Shown here piece by piece: positions 8,559-16,325 of a stretch of 64,000 bases of DNA. The stretch comes from Blastocatellia bacterium. GTDB lineage: Bacteria; Acidobacteriota; Blastocatellia; Pyrinomonadales; Pyrinomonadaceae. The notes beneath the pieces were generated by a model. That model saw nothing but the letters and a program-made list of their open reading frames with translations. It ran no database searches and was not told where the DNA came from. Both the position numbers and the translations under genes were made by a program. Every line of letters starts with the position of its first letter. Position 1 is the first letter of the stretch. Location: assembly GCA_003168335.1 (NCBI GenBank), contig PMSM01000010.1, forward strand, positions 272,001 through 336,000. The letters are read 5' to 3'.

Positions 8559-9136
8559 GAGCGATTGTGAATCAACCTCAGCGTAAGGCGCAGGTGCTCG
8601 CCAAAACATTTCTGCTACTCTGCTTTGCTTCTCTGACGCCCGGCGTTCGCAGCCAGCTCAAGCAGCCACCGCCTTTGGACCGAGAAAGTTTGATCGCCAC
8701 GGCTCGCGAGATTATGAAGACCGCTCGCTATTGCGCGTTGATTACCCTGGACTCGGCCGGCCGGCCCCATGCCCGAACGATGGATCCGTTCCCGCCCGAT
8801 GAGCAGATGATCGTTTGGCTCGGCACCAATCCAAGAAGCCGCAAAGTCGCTGAGATTCGGCGCAATCATCGCGTCACTCTTTATTATTTTGATCGCGAGG
8901 GTCAGGCCTACGTGACGATTTCCGGACGCGCCCGAATCGTTTCGGACTCGAAAGAAAAAACCAAACATTGGAAAGATGAGTGGAAGGGCTTTTATCCTGA
9001 TCGCGAGCGGGGCTATTCACTCATTGCCGTGATTCCGGAAAAGCTGGAGGTTATTAGCAACAAGAAGGGTATCATTGGCAACTCGGTTACCTGGACGCCG
9101 CCGGCTATCGCGTTCAAGAATCGCCGGCTGAAATGA
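8555..9136 (+). CDS. Exported pyridoxamine-5'-phosphate-oxidase-like (FMN split-barrel) protein
   Basis: A 193-aa protein matching the PPOX/general stress protein 26-like split barrel: REIMKTARYCALITLDSAGRP, then MDPFPPDEQMIVWLGTNP, SRKVAEIRRNHRVTLYYFD and YVTISGRARIV. Relatives bind FMN, F420 or haem and reduce varied substrates. This copy has an N-terminal signal-like segment (AKTFLLLCFASLTPGVRS), which suggests export, an unusual place for this fold. It starts with GTG at 8555, overlapping the stop of the HepT frame, or GTG at 8567. Substrate and cofactor cannot be told from sequence. Confidence 0.8.
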   Translation: MRAIVNQPQRKAQVLAKTFLLLCFASLTPGVRSQLKQPPPLDRESLIATAREIMKTARYCALITLDSAGRPHARTMDPFPPDEQMIVWLGTNPRSRKVAEIRRNHRVTLYYFDREGQAYVTISGRARIVSDSKEKTKHWKDEWKGFYPDRERGYSLIAVIPEKLEVISNKKGIIGNSVTWTPPAIAFKNRRLK

Positions 9137-9262
9137 TTTTGGTGCGCGGTCAGTTTGCGTTCAGAGTTCAACCTTTAGGTTGCTGTTACGGGGCGCAGGC
9201 TAAAGCTTGAACTCTTAACTGACCCACTTCCTGATTTTGAATGGTTAGCCCTGCGTGCACTG

Positions 9263-9862
9263 ATGATGGTCTCTGCGGTTGATAGTCGAATAAAGCTGAT
9301 CGCCATTCTCCAATTGGCCTACTCCGGTGAGTTGGCGGCGGCGTATGCCTATCGCGGTCACTGGCATTCCGTCCGTAACCCGGACCAGAGGACTGCGATT
9401 CAAAACATCGAGAATGATGAGTGGCAGCACCGCAAACTGTTGGCTGACCTGCTCACGAGCCTGGCAGCCGGCCCGCTCCACCGCCGCGAGACGCGCGCGG
9501 TGATTATAGGTCGGACGCTGCAGTTCCTGTGTCACGTAACCGGCTGGTTGGCGCCGATGTACGGAGCCGGGCGACTGGAGAGTCACAATGTTTGCGAGTA
9601 CGAGACGGCCGCGCGGCATGCGCGCGACTGTGGCCGCAAAGACATGGTTGATTGTCTGTTGGACATGGCGGAAGTCGAGTGGGAGCATGAGTCCTACTTT
9701 CGCTCGCGCGTCCAGGAACATTTTGTGGGTCGTCGCCTCCCGCTGTGGCCGCAGCCCCCGGCGAAGGAAATGATTCGAGTCTCGTTTGAGCGCGAACTAA
9801 TGTCGCTTTCGCATCAGAATGGTTCGCCATATGTCGGGGCGCAGGCTGTAATTGAAAGCTGA
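9263..9862 (+). CDS. Ferritin-like di-iron protein, Coq7/rubrerythrin type
   Basis: A 199-aa helical protein with paired carboxylate/histidine motifs in the order expected for a di-iron four-helix bundle: SGELAAAYAYRGHW, IENDEWQHRKLL, ESHNVCEYETAA, AEVEWEHESYF. A hydrophobic stretch in the middle (LQFLCHVTGWLAPMYGAG) resembles the membrane-associating hairpin of demethoxyubiquinone hydroxylases. It could be an oxidase, hydroxylase or iron/peroxide-handling protein. It stands alone, with 127 bases before it and 147 after. No clear SD is seen before the double ATG at 9263. Confidence 0.72.
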   Translation: MMVSAVDSRIKLIAILQLAYSGELAAAYAYRGHWHSVRNPDQRTAIQNIENDEWQHRKLLADLLTSLAAGPLHRRETRAVIIGRTLQFLCHVTGWLAPMYGAGRLESHNVCEYETAARHARDCGRKDMVDCLLDMAEVEWEHESYFRSRVQEHFVGRRLPLWPQPPAKEMIRVSFERELMSLSHQNGSPYVGAQAVIES

Positions 9863-10009
9863 AAGAGCGCCCTGACCTTGGTAGCGCGCGGGCCGTTGTC
9901 GGCGCGATCATAGATTGACTCCCGGTCGGAATTCCCGTAAAAAGCACATCGCGTCACCAAACCTCCCGTTTGTAATTATCAGTTAACTTTTTTCATGAGG
10001 AGATGAAAC

Positions 10010-10618
10010 ATGCCCCAGACCCAATCCCTTGAAAGATCTTTCGCTCGCCGAATCATTTTCACGCTCTGCCTGGTTGCGCTTGCGCTTTTCGTTGGTGCTT
10101 GCGGCAAGGGCGCGGGCGGAAACAGTTTGCACGTGAAATCAGCCGCCACTGGTGAGAAGGACGTGCCGGTGAAGTCTGCTTATGCCTATGCCGTAACCAA
10201 GTCGTTCACGGACACAAGCAACACAATAACGACGGCGGCGGCCTACAATTTTGATGCCGCGAACTACGATCTGGACGCGACGAACTTTGCTATGACGCTG
10301 GACAAGCCGCTTACCTCCGACGATCAGATACGCGTGATGTTCAGCCTGATCGGCGGACAAGGCACCGACGGCAAGGCTCCATTGAAAGTCGGCACCTATT
10401 CAGCCAAGGCGGACAAATTCTTGAAGGTTGAAACTGTGGGCATCGTCTCGCGCAAGGGAGGTGCCGACAGCAAGGTTTGGCTCGACCGCAGTACTCTGGC
10501 GGGCGAGGTGAAGGTCACTTCAGCTTCCGCGGACGAGATTTCGGGCGACATCGATGTAAGCACTGGCGACACCTCGATCAAAGGCTCGTTCACCGTAAAG
10601 ATTTTGAAGCGGAAATGA
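10010..10618 (+). CDS. Predicted lipoprotein of unknown function
   Basis: A 202-aa protein with a type II signal peptide: arginines, then FTLCLVALALFVGAC with the lipobox Cys at about residue 31. A good SD (GAGGAG, 9996-10001) precedes the ATG. The mature part is rich in Thr, Ala, Ser and Asp and has a beta-strand pattern, ending in GDTSIKGSFTVKILKRK. This resembles small calycin-like or adhesin-like lipoproteins, but I do not recognise the family. It is likely tethered to the outer or inner membrane. It is monocistronic as far as can be seen. Confidence 0.75.
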   Translation: MPQTQSLERSFARRIIFTLCLVALALFVGACGKGAGGNSLHVKSAATGEKDVPVKSAYAYAVTKSFTDTSNTITTAAAYNFDAANYDLDATNFAMTLDKPLTSDDQIRVMFSLIGGQGTDGKAPLKVGTYSAKADKFLKVETVGIVSRKGGADSKVWLDRSTLAGEVKVTSASADEISGDIDVSTGDTSIKGSFTVKILKRK

Positions 10619-10760
10619 CAACCAGCCGATTTTGCGTCGCGTAGTTTGAAAAGTGGCGCGGGCGCCGGCCGGTGGAATCACGCGCACAAGATGCGCGTGC
10701 ACAATCAAACTAAGCCCCTCTCCGATTGAGACGCAGTGGGTCTGGCTTGGCCAAGTCGTG

Positions 10761-10766
10761 TATAAT
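10761..10766 (+). promoter_or_regulatory. TATAAT -10 box before hemolysin III gene
   Basis: A perfect TATAAT ends nine bases before the ATG at 10776. No SD is present, so the transcript would have almost no leader. No convincing -35 at 16-18 bases. Confidence 0.3.
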
Positions 10767-10775
10767 TCATCACGC

Positions 10776-11429
10776 ATGACAGAAGCGCAGCTAAAATCCG
10801 AACGCCGGCCGACTCACGGCGAAGAAATCGCCAACAGCATCAGCCACGGAATCGGTTTGGTGTTAGCAGTCATTGCCACGCCGATTCTGGTGATTGCCGC
10901 CGTGCGTTATGGCAGCGCGTGGAACATGATCGGGGTCAGCGTGTTTGCGGCCTCAATGGTGACGCTTTATTTCTCCTCAACTCTCTATCACGCGCTGACC
11001 CATGGTGGCGCCAAGCGCGTCTTTCGGATGTTGGATCACAGCGCGATCTTTCTGCTGATCGCCGGAACCTACACGCCCTTTACACTCGGCGTGTTGCGCG
11101 GACCATGGGGCTGGACGCTCTTTGGACTCGTCTGGTCTCTGGCCATTATCGGTCTGATCACGAAGGCGGTTTTCGGCCACCGATTCCCCTGGTTGTCGGT
11201 CGTTCTCTATTTGACGATGGGATGGCTGATCGTAATCGCGGCGCCTCAGGTACTGCATCGTGTTCCGCTGGCGGGCCTGGCCTGGATAATCGCGGGAGGT
11301 ATCGCCTACACGGGAGGCGTCGGGTTTTATGCCGCGCATCGCGTCCGTTACGCCCACTTTGCCTGGCACCTGTTTGTCATCGTCGGGACCGTCTGTCACT
11401 TCTTCGCCGTGCTCTGGTATTCGGCGTGA
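10776..11429 (+). CDS. Hemolysin III family (PAQR-type) membrane protein
   Basis: A 217-aa, seven-helix integral membrane protein of the hemolysin III/PAQR superfamily. Diagnostic residues are EEIANSISHGIG near the N-terminus, LYFSSTLYHALTHGG, RMLDHSAIFLLIAGTYTPF, and the C-terminal histidines in RYAHFAWHLFVIVGTVCHFF. The conserved Ser, Asp and three His build a zinc site in eukaryotic PAQR receptors, which act as ceramidases; bacterial function is unsettled, perhaps membrane lipid homeostasis. I take the ATG at 10776 (MTEAQLKSERRPTHGEE); the upstream in-frame extension is not conserved in style. Confidence 0.9.
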   Translation: MTEAQLKSERRPTHGEEIANSISHGIGLVLAVIATPILVIAAVRYGSAWNMIGVSVFAASMVTLYFSSTLYHALTHGGAKRVFRMLDHSAIFLLIAGTYTPFTLGVLRGPWGWTLFGLVWSLAIIGLITKAVFGHRFPWLSVVLYLTMGWLIVIAAPQVLHRVPLAGLAWIIAGGIAYTGGVGFYAAHRVRYAHFAWHLFVIVGTVCHFFAVLWYSA

Positions 11430-11455
11430 ACCAAAGTGGCGTCCTGCCACCCAAA

Positions 11456-11524
11456 CGATCCACCAAACAACACGCAGCGTAAATAAGTTCTTGTTAGTGA
11501 GGTTTCGTGTGTTTTCGTGGATCG
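11456..11524. repeat. 69-bp inverted-repeat element (CGATCCAC...GTGGATCG)
   Basis: Ends are CGATCCACCAAA and TTTCGTGGATCG. A second copy of about the same length with the same ends lies at 19505-19571, and both share the inner text TTTCGTGTnnTTTCGTGG. Confidence 0.6.
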
Positions 11525-11593
11525 CTCTTGCTAAGTTGACAGAAAACGCTAAATGCAGATAAGGACACTACCGAATTGCTCCGTAGTCTTAAT

Positions 11594-11621
11594 TTGGAAT
11601 CCATCACTTGTCCTGTAGAAT
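11594..11621 (+). promoter_or_regulatory. Candidate promoter of the small lipoprotein ORF
   Basis: TTGGAA at 11594-11599, a 16-base spacer and TAGAAT at 11616-11621, seven bases before the ATG at 11629. Again close to a leaderless arrangement. Confidence 0.35.
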
Positions 11622-11628
11622 CTTTGCA

Positions 11629-11781
11629 ATGATGCGCCCACGCTCAATCAGAATCATTGCCATTGGTCTCGTTCTCATCGCTGGCTGTGCCGCCCTTCTG
11701 GGTTGGGACTTAGTTTACGAGCGCCATATAACTGACACTTTCTTAGAGCAGCCACAGCCATCCGACAACCTAACCGACTGA
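11629..11781 (+). CDS. Small predicted lipoprotein (50 aa)
   Basis: A short frame encoding MMRPRSIRIIAIGLVLIAGC and then about 30 mostly polar residues ending in DNLTD. Two arginines, a hydrophobic core and LIAGC give a plausible type II signal peptide with the lipobox Cys at residue 20. A second view is a single-pass membrane peptide, since AALLGW continues the hydrophobic run. A reasonable promoter (TTGGAA/TAGAAT) sits right in front. I do not recognise a family. It is either a real small secreted protein or chance; the coincidence of promoter and lipobox favours the former. Confidence 0.4.
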   Translation: MMRPRSIRIIAIGLVLIAGCAALLGWDLVYERHITDTFLEQPQPSDNLTD

Positions 11782-11865
11782 CTTACTCGCCTCCCTTTAC
11801 ATGTCCATGAATCAATCGCCCTCTGGCGACGAATCGTCTTCAGTGGTATCATTCGCGTTCAATCT

Positions 11866-11894
11866 GAGCCCTCCCTTACGGTCGGGCTACTGCC
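11866..11894. repeat. AGCCCTCCC...GGGCTACTGCC palindromic repeat
   Basis: One of three dispersed copies; the others are 28825-28850 (inverted) and 41349-41378. The core is CCCTCCCTTACGGTCGGG. Confidence 0.65.
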
Positions 11895-12053
11895 ATAAGC
11901 GTCATGTTCAATCGCCGCAATTTATATTTCCGCCCCCTCGATAACCGCGCTGACCTCTTCGCGGACTAGCGACCGTTCATCAAAATCGCTTCGCTTGTTT
12001 TGGCACTATTCGTAAGTGTCGCGCCCGAGTGTTTCAAACGACGAGGAGGGACG

Positions 12054-13406
12054 ATGTCAACCGCTATTGCACCAAAGAGACCTGAAATCAAAACCGCACT
12101 GCCCGGACCAAATGGCCGCGCGATCGTCGAGGCTGACGCTCAGTTCGTCAATCCTTCATATCCGCGGCCGCCATTCAAACTTGTAGCCGAACGCGCCGCC
12201 GGCGTCTGGGTCGAAGACGTTGATGGCAACATCTTTCTCGACTGCAATGCCGGCGTCGCGGTCTGCTCCACCGGACACTGCCATCCCGAAGTCGTGCGCG
12301 CGATCCAGGAACAAGCCGCACAACTGATTCACATGTGCGGGACGGATTATTACTACCGGCAGATGCCGGAGTTTGCCCGGAAGCTCGACGAGATCGTGCC
12401 GGTGCGGCGCCCTACGCGCACTCATTTTGCCAACAGCGGCACCGAAGCGGTTGAGACCGCTTTGAAGCTTGCCATGCACGCCACGGGTCGCGAGAAATTC
12501 ATCGCCTTCTTTGGCAGCTTTCACGGACGCACCCTGGGGTCGCTGGCGCTTACTTCATCGAAAATTGCGCAGCGAATCGGATTCAAGCGCCAGGTGCTCG
12601 ATGTGGTTCACGTGCCGTATCCGAATGAATATCGCAATCCGTTCAGTGCTGAAGACTGCGGGAACGGCGGAGCAGCACAGGGAGCACTTAACTGGATTGA
12701 GAATCGTTTGTTCAAGACAACTACGCCGCCGCAAGAAGTCGCCGCGATAGTGGTCGAGGCAGTCCAGGGCGAAGGTGGTTACGTGCCGGCGCCCGCAGGG
12801 TTCCTCAAGGGGCTGCGTCGCATCTGTGACGAGCACGGGATCCTGTTGATTGTTGACGAAGTTCAAAGTGGCATGGGTCGCACCGGAAAAATGTTCGCCT
12901 GCGAGCATTACGGAGTTCTGGCTGACATTGTGTGCATCGCGAAGGGCGTCGCGTCAGGCTTGCCGATTGGCGCGTGTGTCGCACCCGCCGACTTGATGGA
13001 CTGGAAACCCGGCGCACATGCTTCGACGTTCGGAGGCAATCCCGTGGCGATTGCTGCGGCGCTAAAGACGATTGAACTGCTTGAGCGCGAACTGGTCGCG
13101 AACAGCGCCGAGGTCGGTGCTTATCTTAAACGCGGCCTCGAGAAGTTAATGGGCAAGTACGAATGTATCGGTGACGTGCGCGGCATGGGCATGATGCTCG
13201 GTGTCGAGTTCGTAAAGGATCGAACGACGAGGACGCCCGACCCGGAGCTGCGTGATCGGGTCGAAACGGCGACCTTTGAGCGCGGAGTTATTTTGTTGGG
13301 CTGCGGCTATAATACGATCCGCTGGTCCCCGCCGCTGATCCTAACGCGTGAGAATGTCGACGTCGCGTTGGAGATCTTTGACGAGGCGATCGCGGCGTCG
13401 ATCTGA
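12054..13406 (+). CDS. Class III pyridoxal-phosphate aminotransferase / amino-acid racemase family
   Basis: A 450-aa fold-type I PLP enzyme. Landmarks are DGNIFLDCNAGVAVCSTGHC, FANSGTEAVETALKLA, VEAVQGEGGY, LLIVDEVQSGMGRTG with the PLP-contacting Asp, and CIAKGVASGLPIG with the Schiff-base Lys. The insert PYPNEYRNPFSAEDC plus an NRLFK segment resembles archaeal broad-specificity amino-acid racemases and GABA/acetylornithine aminotransferase relatives rather than classical ArgD. Candidate roles are GABA or lysine transamination, or racemisation of aliphatic amino acids. The ATG at 12054 has a strong SD (AGGAGGG). It stands alone, with a palindromic repeat filling the gap to the next gene. Confidence 0.88.
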   Translation: MSTAIAPKRPEIKTALPGPNGRAIVEADAQFVNPSYPRPPFKLVAERAAGVWVEDVDGNIFLDCNAGVAVCSTGHCHPEVVRAIQEQAAQLIHMCGTDYYYRQMPEFARKLDEIVPVRRPTRTHFANSGTEAVETALKLAMHATGREKFIAFFGSFHGRTLGSLALTSSKIAQRIGFKRQVLDVVHVPYPNEYRNPFSAEDCGNGGAAQGALNWIENRLFKTTTPPQEVAAIVVEAVQGEGGYVPAPAGFLKGLRRICDEHGILLIVDEVQSGMGRTGKMFACEHYGVLADIVCIAKGVASGLPIGACVAPADLMDWKPGAHASTFGGNPVAIAAALKTIELLERELVANSAEVGAYLKRGLEKLMGKYECIGDVRGMGMMLGVEFVKDRTTRTPDPELRDRVETATFERGVILLGCGYNTIRWSPPLILTRENVDVALEIFDEAIAASI

Positions 13407-13419
13407 CCTGTGCGGTTAT

Positions 13420-13536
13420 GGAGCGCGGTGGCAAGCGAAGCGCGACACCGCTTTGGATGTCCGACAAACTTCAGTTTGTCGTTAACTAGAAACCTCTGTG
13501 CAACCGGGAGCGACAAACTAAAGTTTGTCGGACATA
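13420..13536. repeat. Composite REPIN-like element, GACAAACT type
   Basis: The element carries GACAAACTTCAGTTTGTC at 13463-13480 and, inverted, GACAAACTAAAGTTTGTC at 13512-13529. A 43-base flank (13420-13462) matches the reverse complement of 62082-62124 with only two differences. It nearly fills the gap between the two genes. Confidence 0.85.
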
Positions 13537-13543
13537 AGATAAA

Positions 13544-14008
13544 ATGTTCGAAGGTACCGTAGTCTCAATCAACATCGCTTCGGAAGCTGAAGCACCGATG
13601 GAATCAGTCAGCGAAGCGCGCGCAGTTCCCGGCCGTGGCCTCGAAGGCGATCGCTATTTCGATCACAAGGGAACATTCTCAAAGCCACAACCCGATCGCG
13701 AGCTGACCTTGATCGAAGCTGAAGCCATTGAACAAATGAAGCACGAACTCGATGTCGATTACGGACTCAGCGACAGTCGACGCAATGTTGTCACTCGCGG
13801 CGTGCCCCTGAATCATCTCGTGGGCAAAGAGTTTTGGATTGGCGAGGTGAAAGCCTGCGGCTTGAGGTTGTGCGAACCATGCTCACATCTGCAAAAGCTA
13901 TCTCACGAAAAAGTCCTCCCGGGACTGGTTCATCGCGGCGGTCTGCGCGCGCAGATTCTGAGTGAAGGAATGATCCGCGTCGGTCAGACAGTGAGGGAAT
14001 CAGAATGA
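13544..14008 (+). CDS. MOSC domain protein
   Basis: A 154-aa single-domain MOSC (molybdenum cofactor sulfurase C-terminal) protein. Typical features are PGRGLEGDRYFDHKGTFS, ELTLIEAEAIEQM, SRRNVVTRGVPLNHLVGKEF and LRLCEPCSHLQKL with the conserved Cys of the family, then HRGGLRAQILSEG. MOSC proteins are thought to carry sulfur to metal cofactors or to bind molybdenum-derived substrates. No molybdenum genes are nearby. The ATG at 13544 lies only a few bases after the REPIN-like repeat. No SD is seen. Confidence 0.88.
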   Translation: MFEGTVVSINIASEAEAPMESVSEARAVPGRGLEGDRYFDHKGTFSKPQPDRELTLIEAEAIEQMKHELDVDYGLSDSRRNVVTRGVPLNHLVGKEFWIGEVKACGLRLCEPCSHLQKLSHEKVLPGLVHRGGLRAQILSEGMIRVGQTVRESE

Positions 14009-14017
14009 CTTCGATCC

Positions 14018-14084
14018 GTTTAGAGGCGGGCTACCGCCCGCCCGTATCGTCAAGTCATTGGCGGGCAGTAGCCCGCCTCTAAAC
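14018..14084. repeat. Nested hairpin, GCGGGCTAC type
   Basis: Outer arms GTTTAGAGGCGGGCTA (14018-14033) and TAGCCCGCCTCTAAAC (14069-14084) are perfect inverse complements. Each half also contains its own small palindrome (GCGGGCTACCGCCCGC and GCGGGCAGTAGCCCGC). It lies between convergent genes and could also act as a bidirectional terminator. Confidence 0.8.
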
Positions 14085-14094
14085 AGACTTCAGC

Positions 14095-15057
14095 CTATGG
14101 CTTTGTAGCTGGTGCACGTAACTCAGCTTCGATAGTTCCCTGTCCTGAGTAACCATCCACAATTAAGCTCGGCCGCGACATTAGACTCAGCGTAAGCTTC
14201 CGGCCCTCTTCGCTGAAGGTTGCAGTCCCGGCGAGTCCGCTATTAGGTGAATCAACCAGCGAGTCAGCACTCATCCGATTTATCTGTATCTTGTTTTCGC
14301 CGTCGATCACGCCGGTGGCGTATTCCATCAGGAGGCGCCTTTTCCTTGTTTCCGAACCGACAATCCGAAAGCTGAACGACGCGAGATTCCCTTCGCGCAT
14401 CACGGCCATCGGACCTTGCAGTCCAAATCCTTCTGATGTACCGGCAATGCCGCCTGACATCCTGAACCTTCCACTCGTGACCCGATAAGACGTCATCGCT
14501 TGCCGCCATGTCTCATCTACGAAAAGATTCAGCCGCACAGCCGCGTTTGAGACACCCTGAAGCGCCACCATCTTGAACGGCGAGGTAATCATCTGCGGCA
14601 CCATCACGCCCTTTCCCGGTTTCTTCTCAAGAACGTTTATGTCGACCGGGCTGGGAGTAATCTCTACGCTAAAGCCACCCGTGTTGCGCTCGCCCAGAAA
14701 GGCAGCCAGCACGGCGTTCTCTTTAAAGAAGTCAGCATCAAGCTTGGGCAGATTCTCATCGAGCTTCCTCAAAGCGGCGTAGGTCTCGACGTCTCGCACG
14801 ACTGCGACAAACGGCTTAGTGATTTTCGAGTGGAAACCTTCGGCCAGCACTTTGATTCCGTCGGGCTGATAGGTTTGGTGAACACTGGACGTGTTTACCA
14901 TTGCGCGATCGGCTTTGTTCGGTGTGTGCAACGTCCGCGCGGCTGACGATTCGGAAATAGTCAGACCCTGCAGAAACGGGGCAGCCAGCAACGTCAAAGC
15001 CAATAGCGGATAAAACCGGCGAAGTCTCGCGGACTTGTTCTTAATGTTTGGTTTCAT
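14095..15057 (-). CDS. Secreted protein with PrcB-like domain
   Basis: A 320-aa protein with a signal peptide (RRFYPLLALTLLAAPFLQG). I start at the ATG at 15057, which has GGGAG a few bases upstream. Residues about 75-165 resemble the PrcB C-terminal domain first described in the protease complex subunit of Treponema: AVVRDVETYAALRK, ENAVLAAFLGERNTGGFSVEIT. The second half is a separate beta-rich region (FRMSGGIAGTSEGFGLQGP) without clear relatives. It lies downstream of tsaD with a gap of 74 bases and may be cotranscribed. The role is unknown; PrcB-like domains are found with secreted proteases or as stand-alone lipoproteins. Confidence 0.72.
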   Translation of the reverse strand: MKPNIKNKSARLRRFYPLLALTLLAAPFLQGLTISESSAARTLHTPNKADRAMVNTSSVHQTYQPDGIKVLAEGFHSKITKPFVAVVRDVETYAALRKLDENLPKLDADFFKENAVLAAFLGERNTGGFSVEITPSPVDINVLEKKPGKGVMVPQMITSPFKMVALQGVSNAAVRLNLFVDETWRQAMTSYRVTSGRFRMSGGIAGTSEGFGLQGPMAVMREGNLASFSFRIVGSETRKRRLLMEYATGVIDGENKIQINRMSADSLVDSPNSGLAGTATFSEEGRKLTLSLMSRPSLIVDGYSGQGTIEAELRAPATKP

Positions 15058-15131
15058 GAGCACTCCCGGCCACATTTTGTTTCGATTCCTGGAACGCTGA
15101 GGCCCCCGCGAACTTGCACAATGAAAATCAA

Positions 15132-16205
15132 TCACAGCCGGTACCGCACGTGCTTTCGCAACTCGTCGTCCTCAACCTCGATGTTCTGAAGGCGCAGCAT
15201 CACATCGGCATTTAAGTCCCAACCCGAGCGCTCTCCTGCCTGTAACTTCACCGTGCCCGCCGCGGCAATCATCGCGGCGTTGTCCGTCGAGAGATGCGGC
15301 GAAGGAAAATAAACCGGCAGGCCCAACTTGGCGGCAGCCACGCGCGCGGCTTCGCGCAAAGCTCCGTTGCATGCCACTCCGCCGGCGACAATCAGCGTCT
15401 TCGGCCGGTATTCCTGCGCGACGCGTTCCATCGTCGTCACCAGCGAACGCACGACGGTGCTTTGAAAACTGGCGGCAAGATCCTTGATGCCCTGTGAAGG
15501 CTCTTCGCCATCGGGCACCGGTTGCAGTCCGGACTCGCGCACGTATTTCGTCACTGCGGTCTTCAACCCGCTGAAGCTGAAGTCAGGACGGTTGTCGCCC
15601 ATTCGTGGCAGCGCAAACTTTACCGCCTTTGGATTCCCTTCTCTGGCGAGCTTTTCGATGATCGGTCCGCCCGGATAACCCAGCCCGAGCATCTTGGCGA
15701 CTTTGTCGAAGGCTTCGCCGGCCGCGTCGTCTCGCGTGCGACTGACGACTTTGTATTTGCCGGGGCTCGGCACAAAGAAAAGATTTGTGTGCCCGCCAGA
15801 AACGATCAGCGCCAGCGCGGGATACTCGACCGGCGGGTTCTCAAAGCAGACTGAATAGATGTGCCCTTCGATATGATTGACGCCGACCAAAGGCTTGTCG
15901 AGCGCGAACGCCATGGCCTTCGCATACGAAACGCCGACGAGCAACGAACCGATCAGGCCGGGGCCAACAGTCACTGCGATGCCATCAATTTGGTCCTTCG
16001 TGATGCCGGTGCTGGTGAATGCTTCTTCGATGATGGGGACAATCTTATCGAGGTGTTCACGCGAAGCCAGTTCCGGCACCACCCCGCCAAAGCGTGTGTG
16101 CGTGGCGATCTGTGAAGCGATCACGGATGAAACAATCTCGCGGCCATCGCGCACGATCGCCGCGGCAGTTTCATCACAGGAAGTTTCGATTCCAAGGACC
16201 AGCAT
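15132..16205 (-). CDS. tsaD: tRNA N6-adenosine threonylcarbamoyltransferase
   Basis: TsaD transfers the threonylcarbamoyl group to A37 of ANN-decoding tRNAs, working with TsaB, TsaC and TsaE. The protein is 357 aa, a normal length. It begins [18 protein letters not shown] and has the ASKHA ATPase fold with the metal-binding HIEGH (H111 and H115), [23 protein letters not shown] and [13 protein letters not shown]. The TsaE gene is about 4 kb upstream on the same strand. The region just before the ATG is a tandem repeat (16208-16267), so promoter and SD are obscure. Confidence 0.97.
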   Translation of the reverse strand: MLVLGIETSCDETAAAIVRDGREIVSSVIASQIATHTRFGGVVPELASREHLDKIVPIIEEAFTSTGITKDQIDGIAVTVGPGLIGSLLVGVSYAKAMAFALDKPLVGVNHIEGHIYSVCFENPPVEYPALALIVSGGHTNLFFVPSPGKYKVVSRTRDDAAGEAFDKVAKMLGLGYPGGPIIEKLAREGNPKAVKFALPRMGDNRPDFSFSGLKTAVTKYVRESGLQPVPDGEEPSQGIKDLAASFQSTVVRSLVTTMERVAQEYRPKTLIVAGGVACNGALREAARVAAAKLGLPVYFPSPHLSTDNAAMIAAAGTVKLQAGERSGWDLNADVMLRLQNIEVEDDELRKHVRYRL

Positions 16206-16207
16206 TG

Positions 16208-16267
16208 TCGGTTGTTAGTTATCAGTTATCAGTTGTCGGTTATCAGTTGTCGGTTATCAGTTGTCAA
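16208..16267. repeat. Tandem repeat before tsaD, about 14-bp unit
   Basis: Degenerate tandem copies built on GTTATCAGTTGTCG, about four units, ending three bases before the tsaD start codon as read on the minus strand. Copy-number change here could alter tsaD expression. Confidence 0.8.
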
Positions 16268-16325
16268 CGATAACGTTCCACATTTCTCTGTGCAACCTCT
16301 ATCGTTGTCAGAGCCTGCGGTTTAA

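Larger units (their letters stand above)
11430..12053. other. Intergenic stretch with one small ORF and two repeat types
   Basis: About 620 bases. It contains the inverted-repeat element at 11456-11524, a candidate 50-aa lipoprotein gene at 11629-11781 and one copy of the AGCCCTCCC-type palindrome at 11866-11894. The rest shows nothing recognisable. Confidence 0.5.

Noticed and set aside
9245-9947. Two minus-strand frames (158 and 147 aa) opposite the ferritin-like gene
   Set aside because: They are shadows of the di-iron protein, whose motifs are convincing.
10919-11482. 187-aa open frame overlapping the hemolysin III gene
   Set aside because: Same strand, other frame, with Arg/Cys-rich random-looking sequence; the hemolysin III frame has clear family motifs.
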